Shown: positions 29,063-37,612 of the stretch, piece after piece
Layout of the letters: each line of letters opens with the position of its first letter
How positions within the stretch are numbered: the first letter of the stretch is position 1
Assembly: GCA_018401705.1 (NCBI GenBank)
Contig: JAGYKL010000007.1
Location: 84,899 to 148,898 of the forward strand
Reading direction: 5' to 3'
Source: Bacteroidia bacterium
GTDB taxonomy: Bacteria; Bacteroidota; Bacteroidia; M30B66
DNA length: 64,000 bases
The notes under the pieces: generated by a model
Database searches by the model: none
Seen by the model: only the letters and a program-made list of their open reading frames with translations
Told to the model about the DNA's origin: nothing
Translations under genes and position numbers: made by a program

Positions 29063-29070
29063 TACATTTG
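29063..29070 (+). promoter_or_regulatory. -7 promoter element of cassette 2
   Basis: TACATTTG fits TAnnTTTG exactly, 31 bases before ATG 29102. Confidence 0.55.
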
Positions 29071-29101
29071 TCGTATTCAAGTTCACAAAACACAAACAAC
29101 T

Positions 29102-29575
29102 ATGAAGCTCATTTACAAAATTTTAATGATAACAGCGGTAGTCGCTGTCTCATCTATAGATTCAAATGCACAAAAAGTATCACAATCAAGTTCTACGCTT
29201 TTAAACCGTGGCAATTTGACAGAAGACTCTTTGAACACTTTTATTTCATTTTCACCGGTAAATCTAGATGGTAAAACTTATGTAAGGTGGCTTGTTAAAA
29301 ATGATAAGAAAGACGGAGTTTTCATTGTAGAAAGATCAGATGATGGAAGTGAATTTGAAGCTCTTGGTTTTAGAGATCGTGTAGGCACTCAATTATTAGT
29401 AAATCTTTTTTATTCATACGTTGACGAAGACCCATTACCTGGGGCAAGTCACTATAGAGTTATGCAAGTAGGTGCAGACAACACTTACAAATACAGTCCA
29501 GTTGTGAAAGTAGTTACTCCAATGAATCCTCGTCAGGCAGGATCTGCAGCTGATGCAGGAAACGAATCAAAATAA
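29102..29575 (+). CDS. cassette 2 small secreted protein, fibronectin-III-like
   Basis: The product is 157 residues, a clear paralogue of the small proteins at 26571 and 31707. After a signal peptide (about 1-24, ending SNAQ) the same blocks follow in order: FISFSPVNLDGKTYVRWLV, NDKKDG, FIVERSDDGSEFEALGF, RDRVG, NLFYSYVDE and YRVMQVGADNTY. The signal peptide and the 20-30 residues after it differ between the three copies, while the core is strongly conserved, as expected for an old duplication under selection on the domain. It starts 26 bases before the large gene ends its spacer, likely one transcript with it. Confidence 0.75.
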   Translation: MKLIYKILMITAVVAVSSIDSNAQKVSQSSSTLLNRGNLTEDSLNTFISFSPVNLDGKTYVRWLVKNDKKDGVFIVERSDDGSEFEALGFRDRVGTQLLVNLFYSYVDEDPLPGASHYRVMQVGADNTYKYSPVVKVVTPMNPRQAGSAADAGNESK

Positions 29576-29601
29576 AAAGCACTCCACAAAAATAATTCAC
29601 C

Positions 29602-31365
29602 ATGAAAAAGAGATCTACAAAACTTGTAACTAAAACCAAAACAAAGGTTGCAGTTCAAAACAGAATGCGCTTTGTGGCTGCTGCCGGAGCACTTGCATTA
29701 GGAGTATTTTCTGTTGCTTTACTTTACAATACTCTTGGTAATTCCAAAGAATCTATTGCCAACAACAAATGGAATGGAATGGAAACCCTTGCGGAGTTTA
29801 AATTCCGAAAAAAAATAACAATTGATGCTTCACAAGTATCCCAAGGTGAAGCTTTAAAAGGCTTTCCAGTAATGGTAGTGCTAAAAGATGAAGATTTAAA
29901 ATCAGCTTCCCACGGTGGTAAAGTTTTAAGTGAGCAGGGAGCTGATATCAGATTTACAAAAGATGATGGTGTATCTCTTTTGGATTATGAGATTGAGACC
30001 TATAATCCTGAAACAGGTGAATTGTTAGCATGGGTTAAAATGGAATCAATTAGCTCAGAAGATTCGAAATCAGTATTTCTTTATTTCAGCAATAAATTTG
30101 CTGCAAATGAAAGTTCTGCTGCAACATGGAACAAGACTTATAAAGCAGTATGGCATTTAAAGGGTGCTTTAAGCACCAAAATCCCACATGCAAATCAATT
30201 TGCAGATAATTCTGATTTTAAAGATGACAAAGAAGTTTATATTGCATCAGAGAAAAACGCAAGTCAATTTCCTTGCCTTAACACCCCTGAAGATGTTGAT
30301 ATTACTGGAGATATAACTATTTCAGCCTGGGTATTATTAAGTGGTAAGAAAGAACAAACTATTATTTCCAACCAAAGTGGCTTTAATGGTGGTTATCGAT
30401 TGGCTATCAATAAAGATAGAAGAATCGAATTTGAAATCAGAAATGAAAAATCTGAGCCTGCTGCTGTAGCTTCGAAAGAAGGAATACAATTAGAAAAAGA
30501 CACATGGTATTATGTAACTGCCATATACTCTGATGATGCCGACACGCTTGCAACCTACATAAATGGCGATTTTGATAAAGGTGTAAAAACTGATATCAGT
30601 TTGGCAGGAAGTACCGAAGCTCTTCAAATAGGCAGAGAACCATCCAAAAAGATTTATTATTTCGATGGTTTAATAGATGAAGTAAGAATTAGCAATATTG
30701 TTCATTCTCCAAATTGGATTAAAACAGAATATGCTAATCAGATTAACCCTAAAACCTTCATGCAAATTGGAGTTACAGAAGCTATTGTTCAGCAAATTTC
30801 TATGAGCCTTCTAACTTTTGATGGGGAAGCTCAAGGAAATACAGTTGAATTAAAGTGGCTTACTGCAAATGAAGTAGACAACGATCTATTCTCCATTGAG
30901 CGTTCTGAAAACGGAATTGATTTCAAAGAAATTGGAACTAAACCAGGAGCCGGAAACAGTAATGAAGTACTTAGTTATAGATACCGTGATAATAGTCCGC
31001 TAATTGGAACTAATTATTACAGAGTAAAACTAACAAGCAGTTACGGTAATGTAGAATATTCAATGATAACACCGGTTCAAGTAGAACCAGCAGGTGAAGC
31101 AGATATCAAAATCTCTTCTCCTCAGCCTAATCCTTTCGTGAAAGACTTTCAGGTTGAATATACGCTGCCCAAAACAGGAACCGCACAATTGAAATTTATG
31201 AGTGTTACCGGAGATGTCGTACTTGAAGAACAAATTAATGGAGAAAAAGATGCTCCATTGAAATTCTATTATAAAGATGACAACGGACTTAAGCCTGGAG
31301 TTTACTTTTTAAGTGTGGCTCAAGAAGAAGACAAGAAAATGGTAAAACTTATAAAAAGACTTTAA
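29602..31365 (+). CDS. cassette 2 large protein: DUF2341, LamG, Fn3-like, T9SS type-A tail
   Basis: The product is 587 residues, with the same architecture and almost the same length as the cassette-1 protein. A Lys/Thr-rich basic N-terminus (about 1-24) precedes one hydrophobic helix (about 25-44) and an ESIAN motif shared in part with cassette 3. Then come DUF2341 (KFRKKITIDASQV, YEIETYNPETGELLAWV), LamG (DITGDITISAWVLL, LEKDTWYYVTAIY, YYFDGLIDEVRISN), a Fn3-like domain (LKWLTANEVDNDLFSIERS) and a T9SS tail (PQPNPFVKDFQVEY, LKPGVYFLSVA, VKLIKRL). A terminator follows the gene. Export to the cell surface is predicted; the ligand is unknown. Confidence 0.85.
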   Translation: MKKRSTKLVTKTKTKVAVQNRMRFVAAAGALALGVFSVALLYNTLGNSKESIANNKWNGMETLAEFKFRKKITIDASQVSQGEALKGFPVMVVLKDEDLKSASHGGKVLSEQGADIRFTKDDGVSLLDYEIETYNPETGELLAWVKMESISSEDSKSVFLYFSNKFAANESSAATWNKTYKAVWHLKGALSTKIPHANQFADNSDFKDDKEVYIASEKNASQFPCLNTPEDVDITGDITISAWVLLSGKKEQTIISNQSGFNGGYRLAINKDRRIEFEIRNEKSEPAAVASKEGIQLEKDTWYYVTAIYSDDADTLATYINGDFDKGVKTDISLAGSTEALQIGREPSKKIYYFDGLIDEVRISNIVHSPNWIKTEYANQINPKTFMQIGVTEAIVQQISMSLLTFDGEAQGNTVELKWLTANEVDNDLFSIERSENGIDFKEIGTKPGAGNSNEVLSYRYRDNSPLIGTNYYRVKLTSSYGNVEYSMITPVQVEPAGEADIKISSPQPNPFVKDFQVEYTLPKTGTAQLKFMSVTGDVVLEEQINGEKDAPLKFYYKDDNGLKPGVYFLSVAQEEDKKMVKLIKRL

Positions 31366-31388
31366 TCGAGTAACCTAACCTCGACTAG

Positions 31389-31420
31389 ACCCCGGATGAT
31401 TCGTTGTTCGGGGTTTTTCA
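31389..31420 (+). terminator. intrinsic terminator after cassette 2
   Basis: A stem of 6-8 bp (ACCCCGGA / TTCGGGGT, one G-U pair) is followed by TTTTTCAATTTTT. Confidence 0.75.
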
Positions 31421-31591
31421 ATTTTTATAATAATAATGCCAAATAAATAATAAAATCGCCTTAAATAATTAAAACACTATTTCCTTACATAAATAATACA
31501 ATAATCTCAAAGAAAAGTATCGCATATAAACTTGATTATGTGATTCTTAAATCAAATTCAACCTGTAATTAATTAATAGATTAAATATTCC

Positions 31592-31601
31592 TTACACATG
31601 T
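31592..31601 (+). promoter_or_regulatory. TTACACATGT motif upstream of cassette 3
   Basis: It is identical to the cassette-2 motif, 106 bases before ATG 31707 and 45 bases before the -7-like TAGCTTTA at 31646. Confidence 0.45.
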
Positions 31602-31706
31602 TCATTTTGCAGCACCTGTTCACTTTTTAGCGGCAACTGGCGCGATAGCTTTACGTAATATAAATCACGATGAAACACTCTTTACTTAACCTTTAAGATT
31701 AGAAGT

Positions 31707-32204
31707 ATGAAAACGCAGCGACTTAATCACAGATTTATTTCTGCATGCAAAAGTATACTTGTGTGTGCATTCGTAATCAGCGCATATGATATGGCTAGTG
31801 CACAGAATGGAATTGGCTCAGGTTTAATTGGGTCTGCTCAATTAAAACAAGAAAAAGAAACTCCGATAGTATCTTTCTCTCCTGTCTATGCCGACGGTAA
31901 AACCTTTGTTAGATGGCTTGTACAAAATGATGAGAAAGACGGTTTATTCATTGTAGAGAGATCAGCAGATGGCACCGACTATGAGGCTCTCGGATTTAAA
32001 GATAGAGTTGGTTCTCCTCTTTGTGTTAACCTTTTCTACTCATTCATTGATGAAGAGCCATTAAATGGACAAACATATTATAGAATTATGTCGGTAGGAA
32101 CCGATCAAACTTTCTCATACAGCGATGTAGTAAGGGTAAGAACAGATGTAACTGCTGCTACGCCTGCTACAAATAGCGCTTCAAATACCGAAGAAAAAGA
32201 ATAA
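31707..32204 (+). CDS. cassette 3 small secreted protein, fibronectin-III-like
   Basis: The product is 165 residues, the third paralogue. After a signal peptide (about 1-33, ending ASAQ) the shared core follows: VSFSPVYADGKTFVRWLV, NDEKDG, FIVERSADGTDYEALGF, KDRVG, NLFYSFIDE and YRIMSVGTDQTF. The tail is rich in Thr, Ala and Asn, as in cassette 1. Unlike in the other cassettes, a strong hairpin with a T-run separates it from the large gene, so it is likely made in excess over its partner. Confidence 0.75.
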   Translation: MKTQRLNHRFISACKSILVCAFVISAYDMASAQNGIGSGLIGSAQLKQEKETPIVSFSPVYADGKTFVRWLVQNDEKDGLFIVERSADGTDYEALGFKDRVGSPLCVNLFYSFIDEEPLNGQTYYRIMSVGTDQTFSYSDVVRVRTDVTAATPATNSASNTEEKE

Positions 32205-32213
32205 ATAAATCTT

Positions 32214-32256
32214 AAAACCGACTGATAATCGCTGCTTATCAGTCGGTTTTAGTTTT
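32214..32256 (+). terminator. strong hairpin between the two genes of cassette 3
   Basis: A perfect 15-bp stem (AAAACCGACTGATAA / TTATCAGTCGGTTTT) with a 7-base loop is followed by AGTTTTT, ending 15 bases before the next ATG. It looks like an intrinsic terminator or attenuator; cassettes 1 and 2 have no counterpart. Confidence 0.88.
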
Positions 32257-32270
32257 TGTAGAAATCGCCT

Positions 32271-33653
32271 ATGAAACCAAAATTACAATTAACACCCAAG
32301 AATAAAGTTAAGGTTCGCGCTTCAGTAAGATTAGCTTACGTAGGTGCGACTTTTGCAGTTCTGGTAGCCACGGCATTCTTAATCTACTATAATTTAGGGG
32401 ACTCAGAAAAATCGATAGCTAATGAGCAAACTTACTTAAATGGCTTTAGTAAAAGAGCACCTCTTTTCATTTCAAATGATATTATTAGAGGCCAGGAACT
32501 CTTAAAAGATTTCCCTGTATTAATAAATATTAAAAATGATGAATTAAAACATGTCTCAAAAGGAGGTTTCGTTGTAAATCCAAAAGGTTTAGATATAAGA
32601 ATTACAAAAGCCGATGGCATAAGTTCCCTGGCTTCTCAAATTGAATCCTATAATCCTAATAGCGGAGAGGTTTCATTATGGGTAATGATAGACTCTTTAT
32701 CTGAAAAATATGGTAGAGACTTGTTCCTCTATTACAGTAACTCAACGATAAACTCAGATCTCCCGGCTGTAATTTGGTCAAATGGCTATCAAGCTATTTG
32801 GCATCTCAATGGCAATGCATTTGTCGCAAACACTAGAAAAATAAAAACTACCGCTCAAGGAACATCAGATACTGAAGGAAAAATATCGATGAGTAAAAAA
32901 TTCTCAGCAGATAGAAAAGACTATTTAAGTTGTGGTTATGTTAAAGAACTTGACTTGCAAGGAAGCTTTACAATTTCAACATGGTTATACCTTAATGAAT
33001 TGAACAAAAAACAAGTAATTCTCTCTAATCAAGGCGACTTACCTCAAGGATACTCGATGTACATCAATGAAAACAATCAACTTTGCGCTGATTTCTATAA
33101 CGCATCAGGCAAGTTGATTCAATTTAGTGATGAATCAGATTCGGAAATTCTTGATAAAGACAGGTGGTACCATGTTAACATTGTATTCTCTTCAGAAGAA
33201 AAAAAACTAACATCATACGTAGATGGAATTGCTGATAGGTTTGCAACGGTAATTGATGTTCCTCATCCCAGCGCAGCTGAGTTACAAATTGGAAGAAACC
33301 AATTTGATAAAGATTCATATTTTAATGGACTACTTGATGAAATAAGAATTGCAAATGTTCCACGCTCTCAGCTATGGTTAGCAACAGTCTTTTACAATGA
33401 GTCTTTGGCAGACAAGCTTTTCAGTTTAGGCGCTTCAGAAGATTTAAACCTAAGTGCCGAAGCACAGAAAGCAAGCAAAAAAGCAATAATGAGTTTGGAA
33501 GATGAAAATCTAAAGAACAATTCTAAGAACAATACGCTCAATAAAACAAAGTCGAGTGGTAGCGCTCAAGTCCCAGGCGTTCTAAGCAATAATGCCGAAG
33601 TATTACAAGCTAGACTAAACAATATCAAAAGGGTAGCTGACGAAAATAATTAA
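32271..33653 (+). CDS. cassette 3 large protein: DUF2341 and LamG, without T9SS tail
   Basis: The product is 460 residues. It has the same basic N-terminus plus hydrophobic helix (about 24-42) and KSIAN motif, DUF2341 (FSKRAPLFISNDII, SQIESYNPNSGEVSLWV, LFLYYSNS) and LamG (LQGSFTISTWLYL, DKDRWYHVNIVF, SYFNGLLDEIRIAN). Where the paralogues continue into Fn3-like and sorting domains, this one has about 70 polar residues (Lys, Asn, Ser, Glu) and stops. No later frame restores the missing domains, so it is a settled truncation rather than a fresh frameshift. Without a sorting domain it would stay in the periplasm, perhaps anchored by the N-terminal helix. Confidence 0.8.
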   Translation: MKPKLQLTPKNKVKVRASVRLAYVGATFAVLVATAFLIYYNLGDSEKSIANEQTYLNGFSKRAPLFISNDIIRGQELLKDFPVLINIKNDELKHVSKGGFVVNPKGLDIRITKADGISSLASQIESYNPNSGEVSLWVMIDSLSEKYGRDLFLYYSNSTINSDLPAVIWSNGYQAIWHLNGNAFVANTRKIKTTAQGTSDTEGKISMSKKFSADRKDYLSCGYVKELDLQGSFTISTWLYLNELNKKQVILSNQGDLPQGYSMYINENNQLCADFYNASGKLIQFSDESDSEILDKDRWYHVNIVFSSEEKKLTSYVDGIADRFATVIDVPHPSAAELQIGRNQFDKDSYFNGLLDEIRIANVPRSQLWLATVFYNESLADKLFSLGASEDLNLSAEAQKASKKAIMSLEDENLKNNSKNNTLNKTKSSGSAQVPGVLSNNAEVLQARLNNIKRVADENN

Positions 33654-33715
33654 GCAAAAATAAAATGTAAAAATATCTGCATGTTTTTCTTTTAATTAGT
33701 GGAAGACAAAAACAA

Positions 33716-35050
33716 ATGAGCCCGGAGGATATTTTCATTGAGGTCGTAATGGTTTCAGCATTTGAAGCTATTTTATTTTTCCAGTTTGCCTATGTGATAT
33801 CACAATGGATATTCATTCGCCGCCCTGAATACCTTTGGTATGCCGCATATATTCTAGGCATGTTAACCTATACCTTGGTTATCTATGAGTACTTACCTTC
33901 TGTGCACCTGAGCGAAGAGCTTACCTTCACTCCAAGAGTTCACTTTGATAAAGTATTACCTTTTATCTGTTACTATTTCTATTATCGGTTTGCTCGGGCA
34001 TTTCTAGATATGAAAACTGAACTCCCCAACCTTAATAGATATATTAAATACCTTGAATATTTTCTTTTGAGTTACTGTGCGGTGGATCTATTATGGAAGT
34101 TTCTTGGCCAAAATCCAATTGATGGAGAATTCATATTTCATATTAGCTCAACAATTTTATTTATCTGTTCTCTAATTTTAATAATTATATTTCTTAAGAA
34201 GAAAATAAAACTTTCCTTTTTCTTGGTTTTCGGAGCAATAGTAATAGCTATAGGAAGTTTTGGCACAATGATACTGATGATGAGAGAGCAAGCTGGCTTC
34301 TCTACTTTCATGCCTCCTTTTCTTTTAAATAATATTGCTGTTGTGATTGAACTTTTGGCTTTCACTACTGGACTTGCTTACAAAGCACGTCTTGAAGAGA
34401 TTGAAAAAGTAAAATTTCAAAAATCTTTAATTGTTGAGTTAGAAAATAACATCAAACTAAACAATCAAATACAAAATATCAGAAAAAGCATTGCTTTGGA
34501 AATCCATTCAGAAATTGGTGAAAACGTTAGTGACATCAGCATCTATTCGGCTCTAGCTTCAAAAAGCCAAATCAACAATCCCGAAGAAACAAGAGACTAT
34601 TTATTAAAAATTCGACAAACCTCCTTGGAAGTGGTTGCTAATATGCAAGATTTCATTTGGACTCTTTTTCCTGAAAACGCAAGCTTAAACAATCTAATCC
34701 TAAAACTTGAACAAATTCAGAATGAAATACTTCGACCAAATAAGGTGGATTTTGAAATCATTCTTAACGAAACAATTAAAAGCAAGGAATTTATCCTTCC
34801 ATTGGATTTCAACCGCCTAAACATTGGCTTATTCAGGAAAATTTGCATCCATGGAGTTAGATTCAATATCAACTTAATTCAAGTTGTGATTTCAGAAGAT
34901 TTTGTATTGTATAAAATTCCCTTTAATGAAAATGAATCAGATTCAATTAGCGATGTGCTCTCTAAATTCAAGCATAGGTTTGAAGCAATCAAGAATATCC
35001 AAAATGGCAATGTCGAAATTCGAATAAGCATACCTAAATTTAGCTATTGA
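33716..35050 (+). CDS. seven-helix membrane protein with degenerate histidine-kinase module
   Basis: The product is 444 residues. Seven hydrophobic segments (roughly 11-30, 40-60, 80-97, 112-130, 138-160, 166-188, 202-222) resemble a 7TM-DISM sensor region. A coiled coil (about 225-255) leads to a HisKA_3-like helix with H264 in LEIHSEIGENVSD. The following ~130 residues have the size of a HATPase_c domain but lack the Asn of the N box and the DNGxG ATP-lid motif. It may be phosphorylated by another kinase, or act as a non-enzymatic sensor. The response-regulator gene starts just after it and the operon continues downstream. Confidence 0.72.
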   Translation: MSPEDIFIEVVMVSAFEAILFFQFAYVISQWIFIRRPEYLWYAAYILGMLTYTLVIYEYLPSVHLSEELTFTPRVHFDKVLPFICYYFYYRFARAFLDMKTELPNLNRYIKYLEYFLLSYCAVDLLWKFLGQNPIDGEFIFHISSTILFICSLILIIIFLKKKIKLSFFLVFGAIVIAIGSFGTMILMMREQAGFSTFMPPFLLNNIAVVIELLAFTTGLAYKARLEEIEKVKFQKSLIVELENNIKLNNQIQNIRKSIALEIHSEIGENVSDISIYSALASKSQINNPEETRDYLLKIRQTSLEVVANMQDFIWTLFPENASLNNLILKLEQIQNEILRPNKVDFEIILNETIKSKEFILPLDFNRLNIGLFRKICIHGVRFNINLIQVVISEDFVLYKIPFNENESDSISDVLSKFKHRFEAIKNIQNGNVEIRISIPKFSY

Positions 35051-35082
35051 AATTCTTTCTCAATAGTGTGTACTTTGACCTT

Positions 35083-35715
35083 ATGACTCATGTAATTATT
35101 TATGATGATAATGCCACGCGAAGAGAAAGTCTTAAGATTCTTCTTGAGTCGGCCGAAGGCTATATCGTATGCGGGATGTTTGGAAATTGTGTGCATGTGG
35201 AGCAGCACATGAAAGAGTTTGAACCTGATATAGTTCTGATGGATATTCAAATGCCTGAATGCGATGGCATTGAAGGCGTTAAGAAAATTAGTGAGTTTTT
35301 TCCTAATACTAAAGTTATCATGCAAACAGTCTTTGAGGATGATGATAAAATCTTTGATGCAATTAAATTTGGAGCATCTGGATATATTCTCAAAAAGGCT
35401 GAGCCCCATAAGATCATAGAGGCTATTGAAGAAGTGCTTCAAGGTGGATCGGCAATGACTCCAAGCATAGCGACTAAAGTCTTAGGTTTCTTTCGATCAC
35501 AATCTGATCATAATCAGAATAAATTTGGTCTCTCTGATAGGGAGAAAGAAATCCTAAACGAGCTAGTCGATGGGAAAAGCTATAAAATGGTAGCAGAAAA
35601 ACTCTCAATCAGCTATCACACTGTTAATTCGCACATAAAAAAAATCTATGATAAACTTCAAGTGCACTCAGTAGGTGAAGCTATAAGCAAGGCGATTCAT
35701 CAAAAGATAGTATGA
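35083..35715 (+). CDS. LuxR/NarL-type response regulator
   Basis: The product is 210 residues from ATG 35083; a TTG at 35047 would overlap the previous gene by 4 bases and add a tail unlike the family. The receiver domain has an acidic pair DD at 8-9, D54 in VLMDIQMP, a switch Thr in MQTVF and the Lys in YILKKAEP. The C-terminal LuxR helix-turn-helix (about 150-205) has LSDREKEILNELVDG and ISYHTVNSHIKKIYDKL. It is a DNA-binding regulator and a candidate for binding the palindromic motifs upstream of the cassettes. Its stop overlaps the start of the next gene (ATGA). Confidence 0.92.
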   Translation: MTHVIIYDDNATRRESLKILLESAEGYIVCGMFGNCVHVEQHMKEFEPDIVLMDIQMPECDGIEGVKKISEFFPNTKVIMQTVFEDDDKIFDAIKFGASGYILKKAEPHKIIEAIEEVLQGGSAMTPSIATKVLGFFRSQSDHNQNKFGLSDREKEILNELVDGKSYKMVAEKLSISYHTVNSHIKKIYDKLQVHSVGEAISKAIHQKIV

Positions 35716-36455
35716 AATCACTTCTTCTAAGTTTATTTGTTCTGTGTTTCGCATGTATCTCATGCGATAGAGTAAAACTTCTAACAAACGACAAAGAAAA
35801 CAGCCTTAATCTATTAACTGTCAAGAAATCACTCGACGAAGCAGCATATTTAATGGATGAAGCGAGAATGGCTGAGGCTCAAAGCATTCTCATCGAAACA
35901 CTTCAAAATGAAAGTATCGAATTATCAAAAGCCGATAAATACTACTTAAATTCTTTCCTTGCCGAGATAATGTACTATTCGGCACATTTTGATCAAGGAA
36001 TGAATTATTCAAGAAGGGCAAAAGCACTTGCCATTGAAATGAATAATGAGCCTATGCAGGGAAGCTCTGACAATTTCCTTGGTCTATTTTATCTAAACAA
36101 GAATTTTCTTGACAGTGCTATTGTCAATTTCAAAAATGCCCTTGAGCTTATTGGCGAAAATGACACGACGCTTTGGTTAAGCAGAAGATACCATGTATAC
36201 AACAATCTAGGTGAGGCCTATTTAAAACTTAAACTTCCTGATTCTGTAAAGTACTACACCAATAAGGCGATTGAAATTTGCGAAAGAGATAGTATCCCAA
36301 GAGCCTATGCTCTTGGGATGTGGAACCTATCTGAACTCTCAATAATTGAAGGATATTTCAGCAAGGCTTTATCATATTCAAATAATGGATTGAAAGCAAT
36401 TGGAAATGAGGAAAGCTTAAATGATGTAAGGCTTTTTTGCTTGGTTCTAAAATGA
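35712..36455 (+). pseudogene. N-terminal (TPR) part of a split TPR-histidine kinase
   Basis: The product is 247 residues. A lipoprotein-like signal (cysteine near residue 19) precedes tetratricopeptide repeats (about 40-240; blocks like EIMYYSAHFDQGMNYSRRA and FLGLFYLNKNFLDSAIVNF). The frame then runs into a stop shortly after a TPR helix, while the next gene begins in the -1 frame with the rest of the helix. Together they have the layout of the TPR sensor kinases of Bacteroidota: signal, TPRs, one membrane helix, HisKA_3, HATPase. One extra T in the six-T run at 36433-36438 would join them. Mutation, transcript slippage or a read error are all possible. Confidence 0.75.
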
Positions 36456-37570
36456 AAGCATTTGCAATTGAAGAAGACAAGGGAAAGATTTTATCTGTTC
36501 TCGAAGAGTCGAAAAAATATTTGAAAACCGAGCATACAAGCATATACTCAAAATCTGAATTTATAAAGGCCGCTATTCAATCTCTAATCTCGACCGATCA
36601 GCTTTCTATTGCTTCTCCACTTCAAACTGAATTAAGAAATCTAGAAGAGCAACTTAAGAATGAAGAAGATATTTCAAGAATCAAAATTCTAAATAACTAC
36701 TATCAAAATGAACAAAAACTTCTTTTAATTAGGGAAGAAAAAGAGAAACAAGAACTAACGCTATTTCTAACAAATTCATTAAACATAGCTCTAGCAGCAC
36801 TCTTTATTGTTTGTTTAGCATTGGTTTTCTTCATTAGATTTAATTCAAATCAAAAGGAAAAAATTCAACTTCTAGCATTTGAAGCTGAAAAGGAAGAGTT
36901 AAAAAGAATTCAAGAGTTTAAAGCTATGAAATCTAATTTTGAATCTTTACAAAATGAACGAAACAGAATTGCTAAAGAACTACACGATGATATTGGAAGT
37001 AGCTTAAGTAGCATTAGCATTTTTACAAGTTTAGCCATTGAAGCTTTACCTGAAAGAATAGAAAAAGCTGAGAACTTAATGCAAAGGGTAAAAAGCCAAG
37101 CGTCAAATATTGCTGATAATCTTTCAGATTTAATCTGGGCAGTATATTCTAAAAACGATACTTATGGCCATCTCATAATTCGAATGAAAAATTTCTGTTA
37201 CGAAATTCTAAATGAAAAAAACATTGAAACAGAGTTTAACTTCGATCCTGAAATCCAAGATTTGCTTGCCGATCTAAAAATTAGAAAAAACCTAATTCAG
37301 TTTTTTAAAGAGGCTGTAAATAATATTTTAAAATATAGCAAAGCAAGCCACATTGAAATCTCACTAATAGAAAATGAAGGATATTTGAAATTATTAATCA
37401 TTGACAACGGGATTGGATTTGACGACCAAACAGTGATTGAAGGCAACGGTTTTACTTCATTCAGAGCAAGAGCCAAAGCAATGAATGGAAAAATGCAAAT
37501 TACCAGTCAACCTGGTAATGGAACCCAGGTTTGGGTAGAATTTGAACTAACTAAGCAAATGACAGATTAA
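36437..37570 (+). CDS. histidine kinase (HisKA_3), C-terminal part of the split TPR kinase
   Basis: The product is up to 377 residues if read from TTG 36437; ATG 36452 gives 372. A helical start completes a TPR, followed by a coiled coil (about 60-108), one membrane helix (109-132), another coiled coil and a HisKA_3 domain with H183 in AKELHDDIGSSLSS. The HATPase domain is intact: EAVNNILKYSKA (N box), DNGIGF and a GNGFTSFRARA lid. This is a working kinase catalytic part and could phosphorylate the response regulator encoded upstream, and possibly the degenerate module at 33716. Translation would depend on reinitiation or on a frameshift at the T run. Confidence 0.8.
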   Translation: MLGSKMKAFAIEEDKGKILSVLEESKKYLKTEHTSIYSKSEFIKAAIQSLISTDQLSIASPLQTELRNLEEQLKNEEDISRIKILNNYYQNEQKLLLIREEKEKQELTLFLTNSLNIALAALFIVCLALVFFIRFNSNQKEKIQLLAFEAEKEELKRIQEFKAMKSNFESLQNERNRIAKELHDDIGSSLSSISIFTSLAIEALPERIEKAENLMQRVKSQASNIADNLSDLIWAVYSKNDTYGHLIIRMKNFCYEILNEKNIETEFNFDPEIQDLLADLKIRKNLIQFFKEAVNNILKYSKASHIEISLIENEGYLKLLIIDNGIGFDDQTVIEGNGFTSFRARAKAMNGKMQITSQPGNGTQVWVEFELTKQMTD

Positions 37571-37612
37571 AAAAGTAATTTCACTTTTACTATTCTGCAA
37601 AAGTCCAGTTCT

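Larger units (their letters stand above)
31366..31706 (+). other. 341-base intergenic region before cassette 3
   Basis: It holds the cassette-2 terminator at its left end, then about 170 bases of AT-rich DNA without a plausible gene, then the TTACACATGT motif and a -7-like TAGCTTTA (31646-31653, one mismatch). Nothing else was recognised. Confidence 0.6.

Noticed and set aside
32271..33653. Recent frameshift as the cause of the missing tail in cassette 3
   Set aside because: No Fn3-like or sorting-domain sequence is present in any frame between 33400 and 33715.
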